Assembly: GCA_001579985.1 (NCBI GenBank)
Contig: LRSR01009378.1
Location: forward strand, 2,296 to 39,493
DNA: 37,198 nucleotides
Source of the DNA: Hypsibius dujardini
Taxonomy: Eukaryota > Tardigrada > Eutardigrada > Parachela > Hypsibiidae
Direction of reading: 5' to 3'
Shown here: positions 10,532 to 21,050 of the stretch, one piece after another
Layout of the letters: every line of letters begins with the position of its first letter
Position numbering within the stretch: position 1 is the first letter of the stretch
Program-made: the position numbers and the translations under genes
Notes under the pieces: generated by a model
Told to the model about the DNA's origin: nothing
The model's input: the letters and a program-made list of their open reading frames with translations, nothing else
Databases searched by the model: none

Positions 10532-11619
10532 CTAATACCTTTGCACTTCGTCGTCAATGGAGCCGAGGATCCGCATCCTCGCGGCATTATAAGCCGCCAC
10601 GCGTTCTTCGTATGTTTTGGTCGGGGGAGCGGAGACGGAGGCAGTAGGAACCGTACTGCTGCTCTGCTGTGAAGGATTTCGTTTTAGTATCCGGATCTTC
10701 CCCAATTCCGGTTCAACTGAGGAGGAGGGAGTGGAGGAGGAGGAGGAAGTGGTTGGAGGAAGCACACTGAAACAAGATAAGCGAGTGATCAATCAAACAA
10801 GTGATCAATCAAACGAGTGATCAATCAAGCAAGTGATCGATCAAGCAAGTGATCAATCAAGCAAGTGATCAATCAAGCAAGTGATCAATCAAGCAAGTGA
10901 TCAATCAATCAAGTGATCGATCAATCAAGCAACCAAATGCCATTCAAAGGTTCACTGTCATTAAAATCAAAATAAAACACTGGTATTAACAGAAAATTAC
11001 ACGACACCAAGGTCCTACACATGCAACTAGAAATTTCTGTTTCGAGTACTTCTAAATCCCACGTTAAACTTGCAGAGTGCATGCAGGTGCAGCGCGTTTA
11101 CAGGTTAAAGTCACAGGCGAAAAACACATGCGCGGTCGTGCGCACTAATCAATGAATCAACCGACTGTGTACAGAGGTAATTGCAATCGGAAATTCATCG
11201 ATCAATCAACGCAAGGGGACCTCACAAATTCCGTGGAATGGATAAAAATAACTCACGTGGCAGGAGATTTCGCGTCCGGAATGGAAACGGATTGGAGATT
11301 CGACTGCTTTGAGGATCCTTTCTTCTTCGAAGAGGACTTAATTATCGTTGGTTCCGGTATCTGAATTTGTTTTAACAAATCGGGGGGAATAAGTCAGCTA
11401 CACACGTGGCAAAAACCTTGCGCTAACCGAGTCAAGCCATTACACTCGTTCATCGCATGGCTGTTGTAGCCCTCGAGTTGAAATGCTTGATTCGGTCAGC
11501 GCAAAGTTTCTGCCAGGTGTGTGAGCCACAAAAAATATTATTCTTACCGTGATTAGATCGTCCAGTTCCTCCCAAGAATCCCGGACATTATCATCCGACT
11601 CATTCCGTTTCGTATCCAT
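10532..11619 (-). CDS. SZRD1: SUZ-domain RNA-binding protein, SZRD1-like
   Basis: Three exons on the minus strand (11619-11548, 11360-11257, 10766-10532) join in phase to 136 aa, close to the roughly 150 aa of vertebrate SZRD1. The N-terminus carries the short acidic DSWEELDD motif matching the family's SWEEA start. The middle is a Lys/Ser-rich linker with PEPTIIK. The C-terminal half has GKIRILKR followed by the SUZ motif YEERVAAYNAARMRILGS. SUZ domains bind RNA and often sit in translation or mRNA-decay factors. I chose the Met at 11619 because it precedes the conserved acidic motif; an in-frame Met at 11646 is possible. The SUZ exon and its phase agreement with the middle exon are the strongest evidence. 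The C-terminal tail after the SUZ motif is shorter than in vertebrates. Confidence 0.85.
10785..10935. repeat. (AATCAAGCAAGTGATC)n minisatellite
   Basis: About nine copies of a 16-bp unit (AAGTGATCAATCAAGC) lie in the intron before the last SZRD1-like exon. Confidence 0.9.
11401..11522. mobile_element. Fold-back element, family A, copy 1
   Basis: The left end CACACGTGGCAAAAACC then TTGCGCTAACCGAG is mirrored at the right by TTCGGTCAGCGCAAAG and CCAGGTGTGTG. It lies in intron 1 of the SZRD1-like gene. Related copies are at 20253, 20557 and 27590. Confidence 0.8.
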
Positions 11620-11707
11620 CCCTACGTAGGGTTTGCTATTCCACATGAAAGAAGAGAACCAAGGGAGAAATTCAGCTGGATCCAGATGTTTAAGTCACTC
11701 AGTCAGC

Positions 11708-12255
11708 CGAAGAGTGTCTAGGGAGAGAGTCCGACCACACTGCTATCGAATAGACACACTCGCCTCGTAAGTGCAAAAAGCTTTAATCGGGCCACCCCGA
11801 AATCGAATCACTGGTCTCGCAACAGTGTCTTTCGAGCCGAAGTTTGCCAACAGACGGCGCACGAGATAGGATTTCCAGGCAGAAAGAACATTTTGGCTCA
11901 TTCGCTGTTTCAAAACGAAAATTGAGACCATTGAGCACATGAAAACAATGGCTTGTATTTTAATAAATTTGGCTATTTATTTTTATAGGATTTACTTGGT
12001 AAAAGTATGATCACCAAAGAATCGGTAAGGCCGAAAAAAATTATGAAAGCCGGCGCGTGTACACTGCTTGTTGACTGCCAAATTCAATTGGTCCTATCGT
12101 CCACATATAGGAGGAGCTACATTACATTCAATTTTCTCACTGGTCGAACTACCGTAAATAGACTAATGGAAACGCACCACAGCCTGAGTATCGGAGATCC
12201 GACGTGCCTCTTCGTAGAATATAGTTTGAATTGGCTCTGGTAAATATATTCTCTG
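11708..12255 (+). repeat. Promoter-gap repeat R, copy 1
   Basis: This stretch matches the reverse complement of 33215-33775 along nearly its whole length. Shared blocks include CACTCGCCTCGTAAGTG, AACATTTTGGCT, GTGTACACTGCTTGTTGAC, ACATATAGGAGG, ACCGTAAATAGACTAAT and AGTATCGGAGATCCG. It lies between the divergent SZRD1-like and NEIL1 genes. A donor-like GTAAGTG (11768) and an acceptor-like TTTATAG (near 11989) are kept in both copies. On the opposite strand a short frame (VLKQRMSQNVLSAWK) is recognisable in both. It could be a transposon remnant, a duplicated regulatory unit or an unrecognised transcript. Confidence 0.8.
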
Positions 12256-12458
12256 TGTCAGTCAGCAGTCAGCACACCGAGACGTCACCGACTAGCGCTG
12301 TCAAAGCAAACCCAATACGACTAGCCCGCCCATTTGCCCACCCCTTTCGGCGGGGGGGGGGGAATATCATTCTTTTATGACGTCATTCGTGTCGGAAAGT
12401 AAAAAACTTGTTTTCATTTCTTCATTTCGCTTCATTTCTTTTAGGATTTTTTTTAAGA

Positions 12459-14598
12459 ATGCCGGAGCTTGCCGAAATTCATCTGGCATCGCGGTTGATC
12501 AATCGTGTGGCAGCTGGGAGGTTCTTTAAATCGCCCGTCATCAAATCAGGTGCAAAAACGGTTTTTGCGCTTTGCGATTTTTCGGTTCCGCGAGATGAGA
12601 GCCTCGAAACTTTTTCACCCGCCACATTTATGTGACCGATGTTTAATATTTGGCTAATTTCGGGTCTTTTCGTCGAATTTTAGAGGTGAGTACTAAGATG
12701 AAGGACTTGGAATGGAATTCGGAGAAGTTTACCGTGGAATCCACGGCGCGCGGGAAGGAACTTCAGATGGTCTTGACGGATGTATCCGAATCGAAGAAGA
12801 GTGGACCGGAGGATGGTGGACAGAAATTGACATTAACATTCGGATTCGGCATGACCGGAATGTTTTCCTTTGACCGGTAGGGCATGGGGCATTGTTGCAC
12901 GGAAGTGTTTAGTCAGTGGGTCAATCAATCAATCAATCAATCAACCAGGCAACAGGCTGACTTATTGAGATTCAGCTCTTCCTTAAATCAATCAATCAAG
13001 CAACAGGCGGATACACTTAGATTCAATTCTTTCTTAAATCAATCAATCAAGCAAGAGGTTGACTTACTGAGATTCAGCTCTTTTTTAAATCGATCAATCA
13101 ACGCCAGAATTGATGAACGAAGCAGCTATCACTGCATTTTACAGCTCTGTGCTTGCGTTTCAGTCAACGATTTGATGGTATAGCAGACATTTTCTGCCTG
13201 ATAGATTTGATCAGCTTCCGAAGCACGCGCATCTGCAGTTCATCACGACGGAAACGCCCGCGAACGTCCTGAGCTTCGTTGACTATCGGCGTTTCGGCAA
13301 GTGGGACGTGCGGGATTACGACTTCACTCGAGTATGTTTTCGTTATTACACTCTACACCGTAATTAATACATGCACACGTGGCCAGAAGATAGCGCTGAC
13401 CAAGTTAGAACCAACTTTTTACTTGGTGCCAGCTAATGAGGGTGGTCCAAATTAGAACCAACTTTTTACTTGGTGCCAGCAAATGAGGGTGGTCCAAGTT
13501 AGAACCATCTTTTTACTTGGTGCCAGCAAATGAGGGTGGTCCAAGTTAAAACCAACTTTTTACTAGGTGCCAGCTAATGAGGGTGGTCCAAGTTAGAACC
13601 AACTTTTAACTTGGTGCCACCTAATGAGGGTGGTCCAAGTTAGAACCAACTTTTAACTTGGTGCCACCTAATGAGGGTGGTCCAAGTTAGAACCAAATTT
13701 TTACTTGGTGCCAGCAAATTATAGTGGTCAAAGTTTGAGCCAATTTGAGCCACAGCATGGGACTGCTTTTCTCATCGCTTAATTTCTTGATTAAATATCC
13801 AGCCAAAAAAATTCAAGGGACTTTTGAAAAAAAACTGTAGTAAACAAATTTAGTTTCATCTAGAAGCGGACGACCGAAAGTTTTCAAAGATAATACACAT
13901 TTTTATCGAGAAATTTTTATATTTATTTAATCAAGAAATCAAGCGATGAGAAAAGCAGTGGCTCGCTGCGGGTAAAATTGGCTCAAACTTTGACCACCCT
14001 CACTTGCTGGCACCAGTAACAAGTTGGTTTTAACTTGGACCACCCTCTTTTGCTGGCACCCAGTGAAAAGTTGGTTTTAACTTGGACCACCTTCACTTGC
14101 TGGCACCCAGTATAAAGTTGGTTTTAACTTGGTTAGCGCTATCTTGTGACCACGCGTGTGGAGTGCCGTGATACAAATAGTCTATAGAGATCATCTGTTA
14201 TGGTCTCTATTTCAACGATATCAATGTGGTATCCTTTGAAGTTTCATTGTGTCCAGCTGGATGTCGTACCCAGCTGGATTTCTCATTACTTTTTAATAAT
14301 TTTTAAGAGCCCCGACCCTGTGAAGTCTCCAAGAGAATTCCGTCATAAGGTCTTAACCAACCTGAACAAGGCCATCTTCAACAAGGCCATCTGTGAAGCC
14401 ATACTGGACCAGCAATACTTCAATGGGATTGGAAACTACTTACGGTAAGTTGTCTGCCTGCTTGCCTGTCTATTTGTTTGCCTGCCTCCCTGCCTGCCTC
14501 CCTACCTATCTGTCTGCCTGCCTCCCTGCCTGCCTGCCTGCCTATCTGCCTGTCTGTCTGGCTGGCTGGCTGTTTGTCTGTTTGTTTGTCTGTCTGGC

Positions 14599-14630
<32 letters not shown>

Positions 14631-15565
14631 CGTTTATCTGTCCTTTTATCTGTCTGTCTGGCTGGCTACCTGTCGCTGTCTTTGTCTGTATCTGTCTGTC
14701 GGTTACTTTTATCTGAATCATTCAGTGAAAGCGGTGCGATGTCTTTTAACGCTAAATTTGTTTTAGGGCGGAGATTCTCTTCCGAGCCAAAGTTCCACCC
14801 TTCACACAAGCCCGGACCGTGTTGGAAGGCCTGCCCGTCGACCATGAAGTTGACCAGGCCAATCCTGATTTGCTCGATCTGTGTTCCTTGGTGCCGGCAG
14901 AAGTGTTCGGTTTCACTAAACCTATCCAAGGCTACAACCCCGGGTCCTTGGCGGAGGTCTACGCGCCCTTCAAGAGTTGGCTGAGATGTTACGGGAAAGC
15001 GAATATGAAGAACCTGGTTGATAATCAGTCAAGGACGATCTGGTTCGACGGACCTGCTGGACCGATGGTGCCGAAGAATAAGGGCTCTCGACACACCAGC
15101 AAACGCAAGAGCGACGAAGAGGTCGCTGGTCCGAAGAAGCGTAAGCTCAACGCCTCCAGTGCCCAGGACGAAGCCTCGGCCGGTGGAAGTGATATTGTGA
15201 CAGCACCGCCCAAGAAGCGCCGGAATAAGAAGGCGGCTGCCGTTTCTGAAACTACATTTGAAGCTGTCGTTGAGACAGCGCAGGCCGGAAAGAAGGTTAA
15301 GCGAGGTACTTACATACCACTACCGATGTTACTTGAAGAACTATGGTATGTGTTAGTTAGGAGGGACACCGTAATTGTGGCATCTTTTGACATAGCTCCC
15401 GCAACTGCTGCAGCATCAGTTGCCGGCGTCTCTCACAAATCCAAGAAGGAGAAATCCGCTGCTGTGGACGAAGACGGCGAACCCATTCTGCGACGGTCAA
15501 CTCGTTCTACCGGTAAACCGACTCCACGGTCAACTCGTTCTACCGGTAAACCGACTCCGCGATAG
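12459..15565 (+). CDS. NEIL1: NEIL1 DNA glycosylase/AP lyase
   Basis: Exons 12459-12549, 12684-12876, 13205-13331, 14308-14444 and 14767-15565 join in phase. The family excises oxidised bases in the nucleus by base excision repair, using Pro2 as nucleophile. The protein starts MPELAEIHLASR, keeping Pro2 and Glu3. The conserved Lys sits in ARGKELQMVL. FGFGMTGMFSF, FVDYRRFGKWD and the helix-two-turn-helix FNGIGNYLR (continuing AEILFRAK across the next junction) match the family. RTIWFDGPAGPM corresponds to the zincless finger. A Lys/Ala/Ser-rich basic tail follows, ending in two STRSTGKPTPR units. The last exon contains an in-frame 90-nt segment (15306-15395) with intron-like ends; removing it gives 418 aa instead of 448. 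Human NEIL1 has 390 aa. Confidence 0.93.
12877..13204 (+). repeat. NEIL1 intron 2 with (AATC)n minisatellite
   Basis: About 12917-13105 contains roughly four copies of a ~60-bp unit: AATCAATCAAGCAACAGG, then TGACTTA and GAGATTCAGCTCTTCCTTA. Confidence 0.85.
13376..14159. mobile_element. Large fold-back element in NEIL1 intron 3
   Basis: The left end ACACGTGGCCAGAAGATAG then CGCTGACCAAGTTAG is mirrored by TAACTTGGTTAGCGC then TATCTTGTGACCACGCGTGTG. The left arm holds about seven 47-bp tandem units starting at 13401 (13448, 13495, 13542 and so on). The right arm holds about three units in inverse orientation at 13977-14130. Central arms (CGATGAGAAAAGCAG against CTGCTTTTCTCATCG) also pair. No transposase. 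Confidence 0.85.
14445..14766 (+). repeat. NEIL1 intron 4 with (CTGT/CTGC)n at the donor
   Basis: GTAAGTT is followed at once by GTCTGCCTGCTTGCC, and the array extends to about 14706. Confidence 0.9.
15306..15395 (+). other. Possible exitron or retained intron in NEIL1
   Basis: The segment starts with GTACTTAC after CGAG and ends in TTTTGACATAG. It is exactly 90 nt, in frame, without stops, and encodes a hydrophobic stretch (LPMLLEELWYVLV) inside a Lys/Ala-rich tail. Probably an intron whose retention stays in frame. Confidence 0.6.
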
Positions 15566-15985
15566 ACTCGATGAGGATGTGTTGAGCCTGTCTCCAGTTG
15601 ATCAAAGTTTATTTTTCGGGATATAAATGTTGGTGATGACTTTGTTAGACAGTTTTTTCCCCCCTCACCACGAAGACAGTTCTTTACGTTGTCGCACATG
15701 GCTTCCGATTTGTCTGAATCGATTGCTTAATGCGTGCTGGCTATCCGCTTTTGTTCCTGTTGGTTGATAGTTCTTTTCTCGGATATGACAGAGGCAACTG
15801 CAAGCATTGGCCAAAATGGCTCAAACTCCGACCACCCCATTTTGCTGAGCGCCGGTAAAAATTTCGCTTTAATTCGGTCGGCCTGAGGTTTTTGCCACGT
15901 GTAGTCGGTTCCCCATGACGTCCAACTTATATAGAGAAAGGTTTAAACTAAAGCGAATCACAGAGAATGACAGTCCAAGAAAGCA
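15566..15985. other. Convergent spacer with decayed fold-back fragment
   Basis: Separates the NEIL1 and SNAPC4-like stops. Bases about 15800-15903 resemble one arm of the fold-back elements elsewhere: TGGCTCAAACTCCGACCACC and GGTTTTTGCCACGTGTAG. Confidence 0.6.
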
Positions 15986-16640
15986 TCAGTCATTCGCAAC
16001 AGCTGCAGAAGCCTTCTTCCTTCTACTGCTCTGTCGCACAGGAACATCCACGGCAGCAGTTCCCTTTCGCCGTTTCTTTGGTGGCTCTGCCTCATCTGTA
16101 TCAACCGCCGCAGTTTTGGCCTGTCTCTTCAGAGCCCGCTCCTCCTTTTTCTTCTCCTCACTGTCTTTGAACCATTTAAACCGTTTGGCCATTTGCGTCT
16201 TTATAGATGACTTCCGGCGCACAACCGATCTCGCCTTGCCCTTTGTCTCAACCGATGGAGCTTCCGACAGCGACTCCACGCCTAATTCCGCATCTACAGC
16301 AACAGCGTCCTCTTTTTCCTCCTCAAATTTAGCTCGATGTTGATGTTGCACGAGCACTTCCGATGTCAACAGCAAGGACTGAATATGTCGATATAGCGTC
16401 TGGGCATCCGTGATATCACAATCGTCATACAACGCATTCTGAAACGGCAAGATCGATACTTAGTATAAACTCACGTCTGTCTGTCTGTCTGTCTGTCTGC
16501 CTATCAGCCTGCCTGCCTGCCTATCTGTCTGTCTGCCTGCCTGCCTATCTGTCTGTCTGCCTGCCTGCCTATCTGTCTGTCTGTCTGTCTGCCTGTCTGT
16601 CTGTCTGTCTGCCTGCCTATCTGTCTGTCTGCCTGCCTAC

Positions 16641-16679
<39 letters not shown>

Positions 16680-19600
16680 GTGTGTCTGTCTGTCTGTCTG
16701 TCTGGCCTTATAACATTCTGCGTATCACCGACATGGCTGAGACGCTACAAATGTCTCAGCCAACAGAGACCTCGGTCTGTCTGACCGGTCCTCTTCGAAA
16801 GCAATCCAGAAGCGGTTCGTACCGTTTCTGGAACATGCCGAACATCCCGACACAGTTCCTTCACTTTCAACAGCGCGTCCATCGTACAGTACGACGGCGG
16901 CAGGAGCAACTGCTCTGTCAGTGCCGTCCGAATCACCGCCCGCTTCTTGTCCGGCGTCTTGGCCTGTAAATCCTCCGGAATATCACCAAACGGGTTCCGC
17001 TTTCGCGGTCGACCAGCGATAAGCGGCTTCTTAATCTGCGGGGCGCTAAACAGCTCCAACAGTTGCCGGTCCAGTGGGGAGAGCGTGTCGATGATGCCGC
17101 TAACGAAGCCACTGCGGCTGCTGTGCGGGACATCAGGTTGCACGGGGGCCTTGGCGGAATGCAGGTGCAGGTCGGCCAGGAACGCGCGAGCTGGAGACAT
17201 GACTTCGTCGAGCGCAATCAAATGCTCGAGGCTCAGACCGTGGGGATCTTCGCGCAGTCGGGCGGTTACATGCTCGGCAACATGCTCGTACAACCGGTGC
17301 AGGATGACGTCGTACGGCTGGCGACGGAGTCGGCCAAAGGACACGGCTTCGCCGTCGCGATCAAGCTCCACCCAGCGTTTCTACAAAGGGGAAGCAGTGT
17401 AAACAGCAATTCCACTTCTCGATGTCTGCAATACGGAAAGTCGGTCGAAACTGCCGATTACTGCAAGGGATCATCCACCGTGCCATATTCCGATCGTAAT
17501 GTGGTACTGGTAGATGATTCCTTGTCAGACAGATCGCTAATACCTTGACGAGCTTAAACATTCCCAAGAACTGGTGCTTAATCAAATTGGGAGCTCGGTT
17601 CGGAAACGCCTTGTAAAGGGGCTTTAAATCTGTGAATGAGATCAAGTAAGGTACAAGTGACCGTCCCAGATTCAGGAGGCATCGGTGGACCAAGGATGAA
17701 CGTCGGACCGGAGGATACAAAGCACAGATCAAGCATCCACCACACCTGAAACCTACTCTGAGACTTGTTCTTCCGTCCGTACTCCCTCAAAGTTCGCTTC
17801 TCCTGAGCCGTGAAACCGGTCCAGTCGGACGCCAGATTCAAATGCGACTTCCAGAACTTGGCCGTCTGAACCAGGGTTCGGTCGGGAAGGAACGTGCACG
17901 CCACCGTGATGACGCCTCCACTGACCAGCAGACCGTGAATCAATTTGATCGTCTCTTCCGGTGTGTATTTGGAGAACTTGACCACCGGGTGGTAGGTTTT
18001 CCTTTCCGAACGCTCCAAGCTCAACTTTTCGCGGTACTGCCGGCAGCATTCCGCGGCATTACGGCCGGGCAGTTCATGCGCAACCGCCACCCAATTGTGG
18101 AGGCCGTGTTCGTCAAGGAGCTGCTTGAGGGCGTCAGTTTCCTCCGCGGACCAGGGCTTCTTGGACAGCGCCGGGTCGAGCTTGTTAAGGAAGCGCAACT
18201 GCAGGCCGAGCGCACCGTGACGCTTCAGTTTGGGACTGCTCCTTGCAAAGTTATCCCTGCCGTGAAGAGAATCAAAATAAACTGGACAATCCAAATCTGC
18301 TCATCAAACAAAACCGTAACAGGAATTGTCGACCAGACATCGACCATTTGCATCAATCAATCAATTGAACCCTAAAAGTAAACAACTAACAAATCAATCA
18401 ATCAATCAAGTACACAGTAAAGGTAAAAACATAACGAGTTAATCAATCAATCAATCAATCAAGTACGCATTAAAGGTAAAACCTAACGAATCGATCAATC
18501 AAGCAAGCCACCAATCAACACAATTTCAATACATCATATGAACAGGGAGTGAAACGTTTCATTTGAAAGGATAAAGGAAAAGGCAGAATTTTCGCTTTTT
18601 GAAACAGCACATACCAATCATACTCCGCCAGAGGAATCGCACCCAATCCCGCGTCCTCGTACGTCATGTTTGGTAGCTCGTCCAATTCGGTCTGCAACAC
18701 CGTCACCGCCTTCTCCTTCTCCGCAATCTGCCGCGCCAAATCCGACGCGTCCACGGTTTCGCCATTCATCATTTCGACTCGCAATTTTGTGATCTCAATC
18801 TCTAGCCGTTTCCGCTCCAACCGCAGCGTCGGCACCTTCTTCTCCTTCTTCCGCGCCGTCACCATACTCAAAAGCATCCGATCCGCTACGTCCGTCCACG
18901 TTTCATGCACCGCGTTCGGTGGATCCACATCCTGCAGCTCTGCCGAATCGATCTCGGAAGGCGCTGGAGGAGCCGGTGTCCCGTCAGCACTCTGGAAGAA
19001 CGGCGTCCTAGAGAAAGGAATCCATACATCAATCAAGCAACTGTTCACAATCATCTTATTAAAACGCATGCAATCCATCAATCAACCAACGAAACTAGAG
19101 ACGAAGGCAATCAAGAAATTGCTCATTGAAACGCATGCAATTCATCAATCAACCAACGAAACAAGAGGCCAAGTCAATCAAGAAATTGCTCATTGAAACG
19201 CATGCAATCCATCAATCAACCAACGAAACAAGAGGCCAAGTCAATCAAGAAATTGCTCATTGCAACGCATGCAATCCATCAATCAACCATTCCTTTCTTC
19301 AAATAAACGAACTGATTTGCAATTCTCAGCAGCCCAGCCAAGTTTAGTCTCATTGAAAGTCTACTCATATTATTTTTCTCATAAACTGCCTCATTCATGA
19401 TTTCGCACCTGGTTTGGACAGGTGGTGGCGTAGAAAAGAAGATTCAAGGTTGGATATTTACCTGAAAAGTGTCGTGGAAATAGGCATGGCCGTACGCCGC
19501 GAGAGAGCCTCACGCATCACCGCCTCCTTTCCAGCTTTCTGCCGGGAATATTGCGCGATAAGAGCCTGACATGCTTCGAGGGATTGAATGTAGGCTTCGT

Positions 19601-19742
19601 TGGCGATTAAAACGTTTCGGAGCTTGTCGGGAAAGGTTTTCGCCGGGGATTCTTCCGGCTCAGCATGGTCCTCCAAATTCGCACTCATTTCCATTGAAAT
19701 GTCCGCGGTCGCGGATTCTACGGCGTTGTCAGTCGGGTCCAT
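15986..19742 (-). CDS. SNAPC4: SNAPC4-like Myb protein (snRNA-activating complex subunit)
   Basis: Six minus-strand exons (19742-19462, 19007-18615, 18256-17757, 17629-17544, 17380-16823, 16438-15986) join in phase to 756 aa. SNAPC4 is the large DNA-binding subunit of SNAPc, which recruits RNA polymerase II or III to snRNA promoters. The N-terminal part ([24 protein letters not shown], coiled Lys/Glu-rich segment, AEYDW) follows the layout of the vertebrate N-terminus. Myb-type repeats follow: [15 protein letters not shown] with [19 protein letters not shown], then [15 protein letters not shown], and [16 protein letters not shown] with [16 protein letters not shown]. The C-terminal third is unique and ends in basic Lys/Arg clusters (PPKKRRKG). 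Shorter than human SNAPC4 (about 1,470 aa). The acceptor at 18257 and the donor at 17756 were picked because only they keep the Myb frame. Another Myb-family nuclear protein is the main alternative. Confidence 0.8.
16439..16822 (-). repeat. SNAPC4-like intron 5 with (CTGT/CTGC)n array
   Basis: CTGT/CTGC/CTAT tetranucleotides on the plus strand span about 16473-16704, so they read CAGA in the gene's sense. Confidence 0.9.
18257..18614 (-). repeat. SNAPC4-like intron 2 with (AATC)n
   Basis: AATC clusters at about 18352-18525 with a ~60-bp recurring unit containing AAGTAC and TAAAGGTAAAA. Confidence 0.8.
19065..19290. repeat. 68-bp minisatellite in SNAPC4-like intron 1
   Basis: About three and a half copies of a unit with CGCATGCAATCCATCAATC, AACCAACGAAAC, AAGTCAATCAAG and AAATTGCTCATTG. 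Confidence 0.9.
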
Positions 19743-19821
19743 AATTCCAGAAGAAGAAGACGAGAATTGAAACGAAAGACCGAAAATGTACGAAATACGA
19801 AAAGCGAAATGCTTTAAAATG

Positions 19822-20100
19822 CGCACTTCTAATTTGCGCATTATGCAGTGCACACGGCGTATCGTATGCATTGCATGCAAGCGCACCAAATCGCACACTG
19901 CACCACGCCATTCATTTGCTTTGAAATGGGCATTTCTAACCTGCGCACTATGCAGTGCACACAGCGTATCGCGCACTGCACCACGCGAGCGATTTGCTTT
20001 GAAATGGGCACTTCTAACCTGCGCATTATGCAGTGCACACGGCGTATCGTATGCATTGCGTGCAAGCGCACCAAATCGCGCACTGCACCACGCGATCCGT
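19822..20100. repeat. Triplicated sequence upstream of SNAPC4-like start
   Basis: Three copies of a unit containing TTATGCAGTGCACACGGCG and TTTGCTTTGAAATGGGCA lie just 5' of the Met at 19742. The middle copy lacks a ~29-bp segment (TATGCATTGC to CCAAATCG) present in the outer two. The sequence is rich in short palindromes (GTGCAC, TGCATGCA). It overlaps the presumed promoter or 5' UTR. Confidence 0.8.
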
Positions 20101-20252
20101 TCTCTCTCATCCCCTTTCTTCCTTCCTAGTTTCTTCCATTTTTTTCTTTCACTTCCTTCATATCAACCAGACCTCAACGCTGTCCGACTTGTGCCTCAAT
20201 TCGAATGAAGAATCCGCGGATAATTATCGCACAATGGATTCGGTCGTTTGTT

Positions 20253-20371
20253 CACACGTGGCAAAAACCCTGCGCTAACCGAGTCAAGCCATTACACTCG
20301 TTGCACGGCTGTTGTACACAGCCGTCGAGTTAAAGTTCTTAACTCGGTTAGCGCAAGATTTGTGCCACGTA
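20253..20371. mobile_element. Fold-back element, family A, copy 2
   Basis: CACACGTGGCAAAAACC then TGCGCTAACCGAGTCAAG is mirrored by TTAACTCGGTTAGCGCAAG and TGTGCCACGT. The centre is a second hairpin: ACGGCTGT against ACAGCCGT. Confidence 0.85.
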
Positions 20372-20556
20372 CGGAATATGCTAAATCGCACAAATAATAA
20401 ATTAAAAATATTTTTTTTCGTCCAACATAAGACTGACCAAGTCAAGGCGGAGGCCGTGCGACCGTTGTTGCACTGCACCAGCGAAAATAAAAAAACAAGA
20501 CATCCTTCCCAGATCTGACAGTTCTGCTCCATGCACACTAGAAGCATCTACAGTAT

Positions 20557-20676
20557 ACACACGTGGCAAAAACCTTGCGCTGACCGAATCAAGCACTTCA
20601 ACTCGACGGCTCTGTACAACAGCCATGCAACGAGTGTAAAGGCTTAACTCGGTTAGCGCAAGATTTTTGCCACGTC
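20557..20676. mobile_element. Fold-back element, family A, copy 3
   Basis: ACACACGTGGCAAAAACC then TTGCGCTGACCGA at the left; CTCGGTTAGCGCAAGA then TTTTTGCCACGT at the right. About 190 bp from copy 2, in the gap between SNAPC4-like and PIAS. Confidence 0.85.
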
Positions 20677-20724
20677 TGTATATTTAAATATATAAATAAA
20701 TATATAGAAAACAAATAATATAAC

Positions 20725-21011
20725 CTAGTCCAGAGTAATCACTTCAGGAGGCGGCTTATTTGACGGAGCCGCGGGTTTGGGGAAAGAAGAAGAAGTGGAC
20801 GCTTGGCCAGGACCGGTGGATGTCGAGGGTGAGCTTTCTGTAAAGCAGCGCAGGGTTAAAAGAGAAAATATTTTATGATGATAAACTTGCTACGGTTCGT
20901 TAGACGTTGATTGATTTGGTGTAGTATGTGCAAAATGGAAAAGCGTTGATTGATACTTTGGCCAGTCAAGTGCAATGCTTCAGTTCGATCAATCGATCAA
21001 TCGATCAATCG

Positions 21012-21050
<39 letters not shown>

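Noticed and set aside
17063-17548. Plus-strand ORFs at 16947-17548 and 17842-18375
   Set aside because: They are antisense shadows of the SNAPC4-like Myb exons, without recognisable domains.
18270-18305. SNAPC4-like acceptor at GATGAGCAG (18298)
   Set aside because: Joining it to the donor at 18614 creates a stop; the acceptor at 18257 restores the DWDNF join and the Myb frame.
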